Shown: positions 1 through 6,222 of the stretch, piece by piece
Layout of the letters: every line of letters begins with the position of its first letter
Numbering within the stretch: the first letter of the stretch is position 1
NCBI GenBank assembly: GCA_044370695.1
Contig: JBILVB010000170.1
Span: forward strand, 1 to 8,005
Length of the DNA: 8,005 nt
Reading direction: 5' to 3'
Source of the DNA: JBEIFW01 sp044370695
GTDB lineage: Bacteria; Actinomycetota; Acidimicrobiia; Acidimicrobiales; Ilumatobacteraceae
Made by a program: the position numbers and the translations under genes
Notes under the pieces: generated by a model
What the model was told of the DNA's origin: nothing
The model's input: the letters and a program-made list of their open reading frames with translations, nothing else
Databases searched by the model: none

Positions 1-27
1 GCGATCTCCACGGCGTGCCGGCACGGA

Positions 28-666
28 TCAGCCCCGGCGCCGTTCGAGCACGCGAAGGCTGCCGTGGGCGCCGACTTCGACGAAACGGCCGCTGGCGAGC
101 GCGGGCAGGTAGATGTCCTCGTAGGGGGGTCGGCCGCCGTCGGCCGGGTCGGGGAACACGTCGTGGATGGCGAGCAGCCCGCCCGGGGCGACGTGCGGTG
201 TCCAGCCGGCGTAGTCCGCACGCGCCGGTTCCACGCCGTGGCCCCCGTCGATGAACACCAGGGCGCAGGGCGTCCTCCAGTAGCGGGCGACCACGGGTGA
301 GGCCCCGACCACCGCGACCACGACGTCCTCGAGACCGGCGTCATGGATCGCGCGCCGGAAGCGGGGGAGCGTGTCCATCTTCCCGGCGGCGGGGTCGACC
401 AGGCCGGGGTCGTGCCATTCCCACCCGGCCTGGTTCTCCTCGCTCCCACGGTGGTGGTCGACGGCGAACACCACCGTTCCGACCGTACGGGCCGCAGCGC
501 CCAGCCAGATCGTCGAACGCCCGCAGTAGGAGCCGATCTCGACGAACGGGGCGCCGGGTTCGGCGGCGCCGGCTCGAAGCGCCCATTCGAACAGGGCGTC
601 GCCCTCCTCGGGCGGCATGAAACCGGTCGCGGCCAGTGCTGCCGCCCGAAGGACGGGCTCGATCAC
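28..666 (-). CDS. Class I SAM-dependent methyltransferase (Methyltransf_24-like)
   Basis: Predicted soluble, cytosolic methyltransferase of 212 residues; the substrate cannot be told. Seen in the sequence: a Rossmann-type motif I, VEIGSYCGRST (residues about 42-52), an acidic end of strand 2 in VDHH (69-72), FIDGGH (138-143), and GGLLAIHD (162-169). This order and spacing match the Methyltransf_24 group, often found beside cell-surface glycan genes. The frame stays open upstream to 858, but that stretch lies antisense to the nitroreductase gene and is Arg/Ser/Pro-rich noise. I therefore start at GTG 666, only 4 nt after the nitroreductase stop, which implies one transcript and coupled translation. 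The next in-frame start is ATG at 618, which would still leave the SAM motif intact. Family confidence is high; the start is moderately sure. Confidence 0.85.
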   Translation of the reverse strand: MIEPVLRAAALAATGFMPPEEGDALFEWALRAGAAEPGAPFVEIGSYCGRSTIWLGAAARTVGTVVFAVDHHRGSEENQAGWEWHDPGLVDPAAGKMDTLPRFRRAIHDAGLEDVVVAVVGASPVVARYWRTPCALVFIDGGHGVEPARADYAGWTPHVAPGGLLAIHDVFPDPADGGRPPYEDIYLPALASGRFVEVGAHGSLRVLERRRG

Positions 667-670
667 CGGT

Positions 671-1330
671 TCACCAACCGTCCCAACGGATGACGGAATC
701 CGGGTTGGGTCGGGCGGCTGCCTTGAAGTCCGTGCCCTTCGTGAACGCCAGGGGCGTGAGGCACACCTGTTGGACGGCGTCGAAGGGGATCCCGAGGATC
801 TCGGCCGCTGCTTGCTCCTGGAAGAGGTGGACGGTGGTCCAGCAGGTGCCGAGACCACGGGCCCGGGCGGCGAGCATGAAGCTCCACATCGCCGGGAGCA
901 CGTTGCCCATCATCGATGCGGCGAACGTGCCGGGCTTGTCGTCGGTCCGCCCGGCGAGCGAGCACGCGATCACGAGCGCCGGCGCCTCGCCCATGTGCTC
1001 GCCGAGGAAGTCCGCCGAGTCGGCCGACCGCTGCTGCTGGGCATTGGCGTCCTCGGACCCCTTGTCGATCGTGCGGATGTAGATGCCGTCCAGCGACTTG
1101 TAGACGTTGTAGCACTGGCGATAGATCTCGCCGATCGCCTTGCGCTTGGCCTCGTCGCGGACCACGACGAAGGCGAACGTCGGGTTGTTGGAACCCGCAG
1201 GCGATTGCTGGGCGGCGGCGACGCACTCCCGGATCAGGTCGTCGGAGACCGGCCGGGAGAAGTCGAGCCGCTTGCGCACGGCTCGGGTGGTGCTGAGCAG
1301 CTGGTCCGGGTTGAGGTCGAGCAAGGACAT
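671..1330 (-). CDS. Nitroreductase-family FMN oxidoreductase
   Basis: Predicted cytosolic flavoenzyme of 219 residues, the usual length for the nitroreductase family, which uses FMN and NAD(P)H to reduce nitro compounds, quinones or similar acceptors. Seen: the N-terminal FMN-phosphate motif TTRAVRKRLDF (14-24), QQSPAGSNNP (41-50) typical of the flavin pocket, a dimer-forming helical middle with GNVLPAMWSFMLAARARGLGT (142-162), and the C-terminal GLGTCWTT segment (159-166). The physiological substrate cannot be deduced. The ATG at 1330 has no Shine-Dalgarno sequence, but a TANNNT hexamer sits 6 nt upstream, which suggests a leaderless transcript. It is the first gene of a two-gene unit with the methyltransferase and is divergent from tesB. 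Confidence 0.93.
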   Translation of the reverse strand: MSLLDLNPDQLLSTTRAVRKRLDFSRPVSDDLIRECVAAAQQSPAGSNNPTFAFVVVRDEAKRKAIGEIYRQCYNVYKSLDGIYIRTIDKGSEDANAQQQRSADSADFLGEHMGEAPALVIACSLAGRTDDKPGTFAASMMGNVLPAMWSFMLAARARGLGTCWTTVHLFQEQAAAEILGIPFDAVQQVCLTPLAFTKGTDFKAAARPNPDSVIRWDGW

Positions 1331-1336
1331 GTCGGC

Positions 1337-1342
1337 ACGTTA
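1337..1342 (-). promoter_or_regulatory. Putative -10 element of a leaderless nitroreductase transcript
   Basis: On the minus strand the hexamer TAACGT (TANNNT pattern) ends 6 nt before the ATG at 1330, and no ribosome binding site lies between them. In actinobacteria this spacing places the transcription start at the start codon. No -35 element is clear. A six-base match can arise by chance, so this is tentative. Confidence 0.35.
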
Positions 1343-1421
1343 GGTCTGCTGCCGCCTGTGACGGGACACGTAGGACCCGTGAGGACGCGTCACGGTGGGG
1401 CTACGCGAGAATCCGTACTGC

Positions 1422-2270
1422 ATGGGTGCCCTCGATGACCTCGTCGATCTGCTCGATCTCGAATCGATCGAGGTGAACGTCTTCCGAGGCACGTCGCCCC
1501 AGGAGAACCGTCAGCGCGTGTTCGGGGGGCAGGTCGCCGGGCAGGCACTGGTGGCTGCGGCTCGCACGGTCGAGACGGACCGGCAGGTCCACAGCCTGCA
1601 CGCGTATTTCCTTCGGCCCGGTGATCCGATGGTGCCGATCCTCTACCTGGTGGACCGGATCCGGGACGGCAAGAGCTTCACGACGCGCCGGGTGGTGGCC
1701 ATCCAGCACGGGCAGGCGATCTTCAACCTGCAGGCGAGTTTCCACGTCGACGAGCAGGGGCTCGAGCACCAGCTGCCTGCACCGGCAGGCATGCCGGCAC
1801 CCGAATCCCTGCCGGACTTCCGGGCGCGGATGGCACCGTGGAAGCACCTGCTCGGACCGTGGTACGACCGGCCCCGACCGATCGACTTGCGCTACGTGGA
1901 CTTCGTCGAACCCGGCTCGCACCAGAAGCGTTCGGCGTTCCAGCAGGTGTGGCTGCGAGCGGACGGTCGGCTCCCCGACGATCCGGTGTTGCATGCGTGC
2001 ATCGTCACGTATGCGTCCGACATGACGTTGCTCGACACGACGCTGCTCCCGCATGGCTTCACCTGGTACGACACCCATCTCCAGATGGCGAGCCTCGACC
2101 ACGCGATGTGGTTCCACCGACCGTTCCGGGCAGACGAGTGGCTGCTCTACGCGCAGGGGACGCCGACGACGTCCAACGCTCGCGGGCTCTCGTACGGGTT
2201 CATCTACGACCGAGAGGGGAATCTCGTCGTGTCCGTCGTCCAGGAAGGCTTGATCAGGAGCACGCTGTGA
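1422..2270 (+). CDS. tesB: Acyl-CoA thioesterase II (TesB family)
   Basis: Hydrolyses acyl-CoA to free fatty acid and CoA in the cytosol; 282 residues from ATG 1422, close to the E. coli TesB length of 286. It shows the double hot-dog layout. The first repeat contains NVFRGTSP and the signature RVFGGQVAGQAL (about 32-43). The second contains the catalytic residues equivalent to TesB Asp204, Thr228 and Gln278: Asp200 in ASDMTLL, Thr249/250 in GTPTTSNARG, and Gln274 in VVQEGLIR. The frame extends to GTG 1395, which has GAGGA 9 nt upstream, so a start nine residues earlier is possible. I prefer ATG 1422 because MGALDDLVDLLDLE aligns with the family's usual N-terminus. The stop overlaps the next gene's GTG. 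Confidence 0.95.
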   Translation: MGALDDLVDLLDLESIEVNVFRGTSPQENRQRVFGGQVAGQALVAAARTVETDRQVHSLHAYFLRPGDPMVPILYLVDRIRDGKSFTTRRVVAIQHGQAIFNLQASFHVDEQGLEHQLPAPAGMPAPESLPDFRARMAPWKHLLGPWYDRPRPIDLRYVDFVEPGSHQKRSAFQQVWLRADGRLPDDPVLHACIVTYASDMTLLDTTLLPHGFTWYDTHLQMASLDHAMWFHRPFRADEWLLYAQGTPTTSNARGLSYGFIYDREGNLVVSVVQEGLIRSTL

Positions 2271-3541
2271 GCCGGTCTCTCGCTGTGGGTCTCGTCGTCG
2301 GTCTCGGTTGGGCGCTCGTGGCGTGCGGGTCCGACGGTTCCGACGCCGGCGTACCGGCGGCGACCTCGGCCGTGGCGGCAGCGACTGCGGCTCCCGCCGT
2401 GCCGCCCACGACCGCACGTCCTGGGGCGCCCGTGACGGGAGGCTCGGCGAGTTCGAATGCGGTGGCAGATCCAGCGACGCCGACCCTGCGCGGACTGCGG
2501 GTGCGCCTGACGCAGGTCGGCTCGTTCGACCAACCGGTGTCGGTGATCTCGCGGCCGGGGGACGCGAACAGCGTCTTCGTGGTCGAGCGGGTGGGCCGGA
2601 TCCGGACGTTGCGCGACGGCGCCGTGGCCACGGCGCCGCTGCTCGACATGAGCACTCGAACCCGAGCGGGCGGAGAACGCGGCCTGCTCGGAGCGGTGTT
2701 CTCGGCGGACGGCTCGTCGTTGTACGTCCACTACACGGACCCCACCGGGACCTCGATCGTCGACGCGTATGCCATGACTGCGAGCGGTACGCCAGACCCG
2801 GCGACACGGCGGCAGCTGTTGTCGCTCGCGCAGCCCTACCCGAACCACAACGGCGGCGACCTCGCTGTCGGTCCGGACGGGATGCTGTACGTCGCGTTCG
2901 GTGACGGTGGGGCCGGCGGCGATCCGCAGCGCTACTCGGGCAAGCTGAACACCTGGTTGGGAAAGCTGCTGCGGATCGACCCTCGGCCGTCGGCCTCGGC
3001 TCCGTATTCGGTCCCGGCGGACAACCCGTTCGTCGGTCGGGCGGATGCCAAGCCGGAGATCTGGAGCGTCGGGCTGCGCAACCCGTGGCGGATGAGCTTC
3101 GACCGAGCCACCGGCGACCTGTGGATCGCCGACGTCGGGCAGAACGAACTGGAGGAGGTGAACCGGGCCCGGGCCGTCGACGGTGCCGGTAGGGGAGTGA
3201 ACTTCGGGTGGAGCGCATTCGAAGGATCCGCTCGGTTCAACGAGGACGTCTCGCCGGACGGGGCCGTTGCGCCGCTGCACGAGTACCGGCACGGGGAGCT
3301 GGGGTGCTCGGTGACCGGGGGCGTGGTGTACCGCGGGCAACGGATCGCTGCGCTGCGCGGCGCGTACGTCTTCGCCGACTACTGCGTACCCGGAATCAGA
3401 GCACTGGATCCGGCGTCGCCGTCACAGGCGGTGCCGATCGCAACCGGCGCGAAGGCGATCGTCGGGTTCGGCCAGGGTCCCGACGGCGAGCTGTACGTGG
3501 CGTCGCTCGACGGCCCGCTGTACCGGATCGAACCGTCGTAG
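2267..3541 (+). CDS. Lipoprotein PQQ-dependent sugar dehydrogenase (GSDH/sorbosone dehydrogenase-like)
   Basis: Predicted exported, membrane-anchored beta-propeller of 424 residues. It starts with a lipoprotein signal (hydrophobic residues 5-19, lipobox LVAC, lipidated Cys20), then an Ala/Thr/Pro-rich linker to about residue 72, then the propeller. Family motifs seen: SFDQPVSV (86-93), FVVERVGRIR (104-113), GERGLLG (136-142), PNHNGGDLAVGPDG (192-205) with the conserved propeller histidine His194, GDGGAGGDP (212-220), GLRNPWRMSFD (269-279) and IADVGQNELEEVN (287-299). This is the GSDH fold of soluble aldose/sorbosone dehydrogenases, which oxidise sugars or alcohols using PQQ. The substrate is unknown, and PQQ genes are not in the window. 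Cys347 and Cys373 could form a disulfide outside the cell. The start GTG 2267 overlaps the tesB stop (GTGA), implying coupled translation. The last 163 bp overlap a convergent gene. Confidence 0.93.
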   Translation: MSRSLAVGLVVGLGWALVACGSDGSDAGVPAATSAVAAATAAPAVPPTTARPGAPVTGGSASSNAVADPATPTLRGLRVRLTQVGSFDQPVSVISRPGDANSVFVVERVGRIRTLRDGAVATAPLLDMSTRTRAGGERGLLGAVFSADGSSLYVHYTDPTGTSIVDAYAMTASGTPDPATRRQLLSLAQPYPNHNGGDLAVGPDGMLYVAFGDGGAGGDPQRYSGKLNTWLGKLLRIDPRPSASAPYSVPADNPFVGRADAKPEIWSVGLRNPWRMSFDRATGDLWIADVGQNELEEVNRARAVDGAGRGVNFGWSAFEGSARFNEDVSPDGAVAPLHEYRHGELGCSVTGGVVYRGQRIAALRGAYVFADYCVPGIRALDPASPSQAVPIATGAKAIVGFGQGPDGELYVASLDGPLYRIEPS

Positions 3542-4119
3542 CCCGGCAGGAGGGCGGGCGGCGAATCCGGGGATCCGACGATGCGATAGGTCGCTCGCCG
3601 GGGAGTCGAGGCTCGACCGGCCAGCACTTCGTACCGGAGCATGTCGGCGAGGTGCTTGACGGGGTGGCGATGTCCGATGACGTAGCCATGCTCGTGAAGG
3701 AGACTGTGCAGGTCGACCAGGGTGCGCTCGCCGTGCCGCTGGAGCAACGAACGGCAGATCTCGCGCAGCCGAGCGCCGGCGACCGGGAGCGCATCTGGTG
3801 CGACCGGAGCCAGGGCTGCAGCGTCGGGTTTGGGCCGCCGCCGGCCGGCGAACTCGGTGCGCGGGGCGATGACGTCGTCGATCGACGCGACCTCGGCGAG
3901 CAGGGCGCGGCGTCGCTGGGCGAGGGTGAGGATCGCACGGTCGAGATGGCGAAGGCGCTCGAGCACGGCAGCTCGTTCGAGGACGAGTCGAGCGCGCACG
4001 CCGGCGTTGGCGTGGTAGCGGCGCAGGGGCAGGCGTAGGCGCCCCAGGACCGATGCGATCGCTGTCGTGGGCTGTGGTGGGCGTGGCGGCAACTGGGTGC
4101 TGGATTCGACGTCGGGCAT
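3379..4119 (-). CDS. Unrecognised protein: coiled coil plus winged-helix/HARE-HTH-like domain
   Basis: I do not recognise a named family. From ATG 4119 the product has 246 residues. A Pro/Thr-rich N-terminus is followed by a long charged Arg/Leu/Glu helix, probably coiled coil (about 41-84). After a linker comes a compact helical unit (about 115-182) with REICRSLLQRHGERTLVDL and LADMLRYEVLAGRAS, ending in an ATYRIVG strand. That layout resembles HARE-HTH or other winged helices, so DNA binding is an inference. Residues 195-246 lie antisense to the end of the sugar dehydrogenase gene and are low-complexity Ser/Pro/Gly, unlikely to be a conserved domain. The frame extends to GTG 4257, which has purine-rich GGAGG upstream, so a 46-residue longer form is possible. 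The extra codons look less gene-like (more A/T at third positions). Confidence 0.65.
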   Translation of the reverse strand: MPDVESSTQLPPRPPQPTTAIASVLGRLRLPLRRYHANAGVRARLVLERAAVLERLRHLDRAILTLAQRRRALLAEVASIDDVIAPRTEFAGRRRPKPDAAALAPVAPDALPVAGARLREICRSLLQRHGERTLVDLHSLLHEHGYVIGHRHPVKHLADMLRYEVLAGRASTPRRATYRIVGSPDSPPALLPGYDGSIRYSGPSSDATYSSPSGPWPNPTIAFAPVAIGTACDGDAGSSALIPGTQ

Positions 4120-4267
4120 GGGCTCGGCCTCGGGACCTGGAGGCCGCGCAGCGCAGCGACGTCGGCGATCGAGACCCAGTGTGTCGACCTCGAACCCGTG
4201 ACCGAAGCGTGTCACTGCGGTGTTGCACGGATGACGAAGCCGGATGGCGGTCGGCACGGCGGCCCTG

Positions 4268-4304
4268 CCCTCCTCCTCCTCCTCCTCCCCGTCCTCCTTC
4301 CCCC
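4268..4304 (-). repeat. GGA-repeat polypurine tract (six tandem GGA units)
   Basis: The plus strand carries pyrimidines at 4268-4290, including six tandem TCC units at 4271-4288, then one G, then pyrimidines again to 4304. On the minus strand this is a guanine-rich purine run with several G-runs of two to five, located 11 nt or more before GTG 4257 and about 150 nt before ATG 4119. It could form a G-quadruplex or triplex, or act as a ribosome binding region if GTG 4257 is the real start. Trinucleotide tracts of this kind are also prone to slippage. Confidence 0.7.
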
Positions 4305-4314
4305 GAAGATCCGC

Positions 4315-4429
4315 CCCCTACTCGGCGAATCGTCGAGGATTCGAGGGTTGGCGGTCACTTGGCGTTGGAGGAATACCGCTTTTCGTCCCCTACCGCTCAG
4401 CGAATCGTCAACGAATCGCCTCGTAGGGG
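4315..4429. repeat. Cluster of short direct and inverted repeats (CCCCTAC / GCGAATCGTC)
   Basis: A composite unit of CCCCTAC followed closely by GCGAATCGTC occurs twice: 4315-4321 with 4325-4334, and 4387-4393 with 4400-4409. A third partial copy, CGAATCG, is at 4412-4418. The first unit also contains the inverted pair CGAATC (4326-4331) and GATTCG (4338-4343) around a 6-nt loop. The second unit is enclosed by CCCCTAC (4387-4393) and its reverse complement GTAGGGG (4423-4429). Possible roles are a regulator binding site or a transcript-end stem-loop for the DsbA-like gene; none is shown. Confidence 0.5.
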
Positions 4430-4485
4430 TTGAACGGGGGAGGTGGGGCAGGGAGGTGCCTCGGAAGCGGGAAGGGCGCCGGTGA

Positions 4486-5118
4486 TCAGTCGAAGATCGG
4501 TCGTGCTCGCACGGAGCGCTTCAGTTCGGCGAACCACGGGTTCGCGCCGAGCTCCGTGATGGCGTCCCAGAGGCGAACCGCCTCCGGACCGCTCGGCGCC
4601 TTCGAGATCACCGGTCCGAAGAAGCTCGGCCCATCGGGCGGTTGCCACGAGATGATCGGCGTGCCGACGTTGCCGCCGCAGCGCTCGAGCGCCTCGTCGG
4701 TGGACGCTTGGATCTCGGCGTCGAACTCGTTCGTGTCCCCGGCCCGGCCGAGCTCCGCCGGCAGGCCGAGCTCGTGAAGTGTCGCCTTCAGGTTGTCGGG
4801 GTCGTCGAAGTACTCGCGGTGGCCACCGTTGTGCATCTGGAGGCCGTACGCCCGGTACAGCGCGCCGACCCGGTCGGGATGCCCGGCCGACTTCACGGCA
4901 GCAGCCACGCGGAGCAGCCGCAACCCCCGTCCGTGCACGACGGTGTAGCCAGGCGGGAAGTCCCTGTCGTAGTCCTTGCCGGCATTCACCATCCGCAAGG
5001 AGATGAAGCGCCAGTCCACCTCCATCGACGGTCGCTCGGCCTGCACGTTGCGAATCCAGCACGAAGTGATCCACGCCCAGGGGCACACCGGGTCCCAGAA
5101 GAACTCGACGTCAGCCAT
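4486..5118 (-). CDS. DsbA-family thiol oxidoreductase, Rv2466c-like (mycothiol-dependent nitroreductase family), CPWA active site
   Basis: Predicted cytosolic thioredoxin-fold protein with the DsbA helical insertion, 210 residues. It resembles the actinobacterial Rv2466c group, whose Mycobacterium member is a mycothiol-dependent reductase that activates nitro compounds. Seen: FFWDPVCPWAWITSCWI (6-22) in the Rv2466c active-site position, the GTPII loop with cis-proline Pro154, FFGPVIS (167-173), a WFAELK stretch and a C-terminal PIFD. Rv2466c has CPWC; here the second cysteine is Ala15, leaving Cys12 as the single active-site thiol, with an extra Cys20 two turns further along the helix. No signal peptide is present. 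ATG 5118 is chosen because GAGGAAGGAA lies 6 nt upstream; ATG 5148 would add ten residues that overlap this site. The catalytic activity is not certain given the missing cysteine. Confidence 0.9.
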   Translation of the reverse strand: MADVEFFWDPVCPWAWITSCWIRNVQAERPSMEVDWRFISLRMVNAGKDYDRDFPPGYTVVHGRGLRLLRVAAAVKSAGHPDRVGALYRAYGLQMHNGGHREYFDDPDNLKATLHELGLPAELGRAGDTNEFDAEIQASTDEALERCGGNVGTPIISWQPPDGPSFFGPVISKAPSGPEAVRLWDAITELGANPWFAELKRSVRARPIFD

Positions 5119-5124
5119 GTGCCG

Positions 5125-5134
5125 TTCCTTCCTC
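5125..5134 (-). promoter_or_regulatory. Ribosome binding site of the DsbA-like gene
   Basis: On the minus strand GAGGAAGGAA ends 6 nt before ATG 5118. This is one of the few strong Shine-Dalgarno sequences in the window, and it decides the start in favour of ATG 5118 over the in-frame ATG at 5148. Confidence 0.7.
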
Positions 5135-5218
5135 GTCGCAGCCGCCATCGCGCTCCCCGTGCCGGCAGGTCTCCGGGAACGCTCGCCAAGGTAACCACGC
5201 CAGAGGGCCGACGAGCTG

Positions 5219-5239
5219 GTCGGGCTGCTCGAGCCCGAC
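5219..5239 (-). terminator. Terminator-like hairpin after the lytic transglycosylase gene
   Basis: A perfect 8-bp inverted repeat, GTCGGGCT and AGCCCGAC, with a 5-nt loop starts 8 nt beyond the transglycosylase stop on the minus strand. It is GC-rich and stable, but no U-run follows, so it may be a Rho-independent terminator of the U-less kind or simply a processing or stabilising stem. Its position between the envelope operon and the DsbA-like gene fits separate transcription units. Confidence 0.45.
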
Positions 5240-5247
5240 GCCCTGTT

Positions 5248-6222
5248 TCAGGCGCGGTCCTGCGGGTGATCCCGCAGGTAGGCCGCAGCGTCGAGGGGTG
5301 CGTCGGCGGCGTAGCCGACGGGGAGTCGGACCAGACCGGCCGAGGTGTCCCAGAACACCTGCCACGCGTGGTACCCGCGATAGGCCCGTTCGTCGGCGGC
5401 GAGGACGGCCGCGTACGCCGTGACCATGGCGAGGTACCGGCGGTTCGGGTTGTAGCCCAGGATCGCCTTGGTCATGTCGCCCGGGCCGCCGCGCCGGCGC
5501 AAGTACGTCGCAGCACCGACGATCGCGTCGCGGTCGTTCCACGGGTCGCCGGTGCAGCATTCCGTCCAGGTCGAGGGCAGGAACTGCATGGGGCCGATCG
5601 CGCCGGCCGAGGACACGCCGACGATGCGGCCCATGCGGGTCTCGACGAGATTGATCGCCGCCAGGTACTGCCAGCCGATGCCGGTGAGCGCCTCGGCCTC
5701 GCGGTAGTAGCCGAGCAACTCCGCCGCTGGTCGTGGCGCGCGTATCCGCCATGCCGGCAGGGTCGGCCCGGCCGGGCCGGGCGGCACGTCCGGCGGAGCG
5801 AGCCGGGCCGCCAGGTTCTGTTCGAACGGGAACCGCACGTCCTCGGGTACGAGGGCACGCACCGGCTCGACCAGGGCCGGTCGCGACCCGAGCCGGCTGT
5901 AGCCCAACTGCAGCCGCGACCCCGCCGCAGCGGCGCCGGCGGGATCGACGGCAGGATCGCGCACGGCGCGTTCGGCCTCGACGAGGTACTGCGCCAGGGC
6001 AGCTGCCTCCTCGGGCACGGCGGCGAAGACGCCGGGGGGCGCGCTCGGCGGCGATGGCCGCGATGGCTGTTCTCCGCCGGAGGTGCTCGAACCCCCAGCG
6101 CTCGCAGCGGGGGGCACGGCGGGCGGCTCGGCGGTGGCGCATGCGCCGACCCCGACCGTGGTGAGCAACGCGAGCAGCGCGATCGCCCGTCGACCCGCCG
6201 GCACCACCGCGGGCGCAGTCAC
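5248..6222 (-). CDS. Lipoprotein lytic murein transglycosylase (MltB/Slt35-like)
   Basis: Cleaves peptidoglycan glycan strands between MurNAc and GlcNAc with formation of 1,6-anhydroMurNAc, if active as its family. 324 residues: a hydrophobic signal (13-27) ending in lipobox VGAC with lipidated Cys28, a Ser/Pro/Gly-rich linker (about 34-64), an Ala-rich helical region, then the catalytic domain from about residue 165. Seen: LAAINLVETRMGR (187-199) with the presumed catalytic Glu194, the SLT signature GAIGPMQFLPSTW (207-219), WNDRDAIVGAATYL (228-241), and the ILGYNPNRRYLAMV substrate-groove segment (254-267). An unusual Cys222-Cys223 pair follows STW. The GTG start at 6222 overlaps the HEAT-repeat gene stop by GTGA, so it is translated by coupling. 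It acts outside the cytoplasmic membrane. Confidence 0.93.
   Translation of the reverse strand: MTAPAVVPAGRRAIALLALLTTVGVGACATAEPPAVPPAASAGGSSTSGGEQPSRPSPPSAPPGVFAAVPEEAAALAQYLVEAERAVRDPAVDPAGAAAAGSRLQLGYSRLGSRPALVEPVRALVPEDVRFPFEQNLAARLAPPDVPPGPAGPTLPAWRIRAPRPAAELLGYYREAEALTGIGWQYLAAINLVETRMGRIVGVSSAGAIGPMQFLPSTWTECCTGDPWNDRDAIVGAATYLRRRGGPGDMTKAILGYNPNRRYLAMVTAYAAVLAADERAYRGYHAWQVFWDTSAGLVRLPVGYAADAPLDAAAYLRDHPQDRA

Larger units (their letters stand above)
4120..4485. other. Intergenic region between two minus-strand genes
   Basis: No convincing gene on either strand in 366 bp. Open frames here are Arg/Pro-rich and lack recognisable motifs. The region follows the DsbA-like gene and precedes the coiled-coil/HTH gene, so it should hold a terminator for the first and a promoter for the second. 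It contains a TCC/GGA repeat tract (4268-4304) and a set of short direct and inverted repeats (4315-4429), listed separately. Local base composition is visibly less G/C-biased around 4320-4425 than in the neighbouring genes. Confidence 0.6.

Noticed and set aside
15..24. 10-bp palindrome GTGCCGGCAC just after the methyltransferase stop
   Set aside because: Too short and loop-free to be a convincing terminator; such palindromes are common at this GC content, and the region is cut by the window edge.
667..858. N-terminal extension of the methyltransferase
   Set aside because: Arg/Ser/Pro-rich and antisense-free but inside the nitroreductase coding region in another frame; the GTG at 666 fits the operon spacing better.
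617..1438. 273-codon plus-strand frame across the nitroreductase
   Set aside because: Mirror frame of the nitroreductase gene; no motif and unusual composition.
1775..1800. Repeated GCCGGCA-like elements within tesB
   Set aside because: They fall in coding sequence for an Ala/Pro/Gly-rich loop and are explained by codon bias.
1401..3218. 605-codon open frame on the minus strand
   Set aside because: It lies antisense to tesB and the sugar dehydrogenase, both with clear motifs, and its product is Arg/Pro/Ser-rich without recognisable domains. High GC explains the lack of stops.
4198..4485. 95-codon plus-strand frame over the GGA/TCC tract
   Set aside because: The Leu and Pro runs come directly from the TCC repeat; there is no ribosome binding site or domain.
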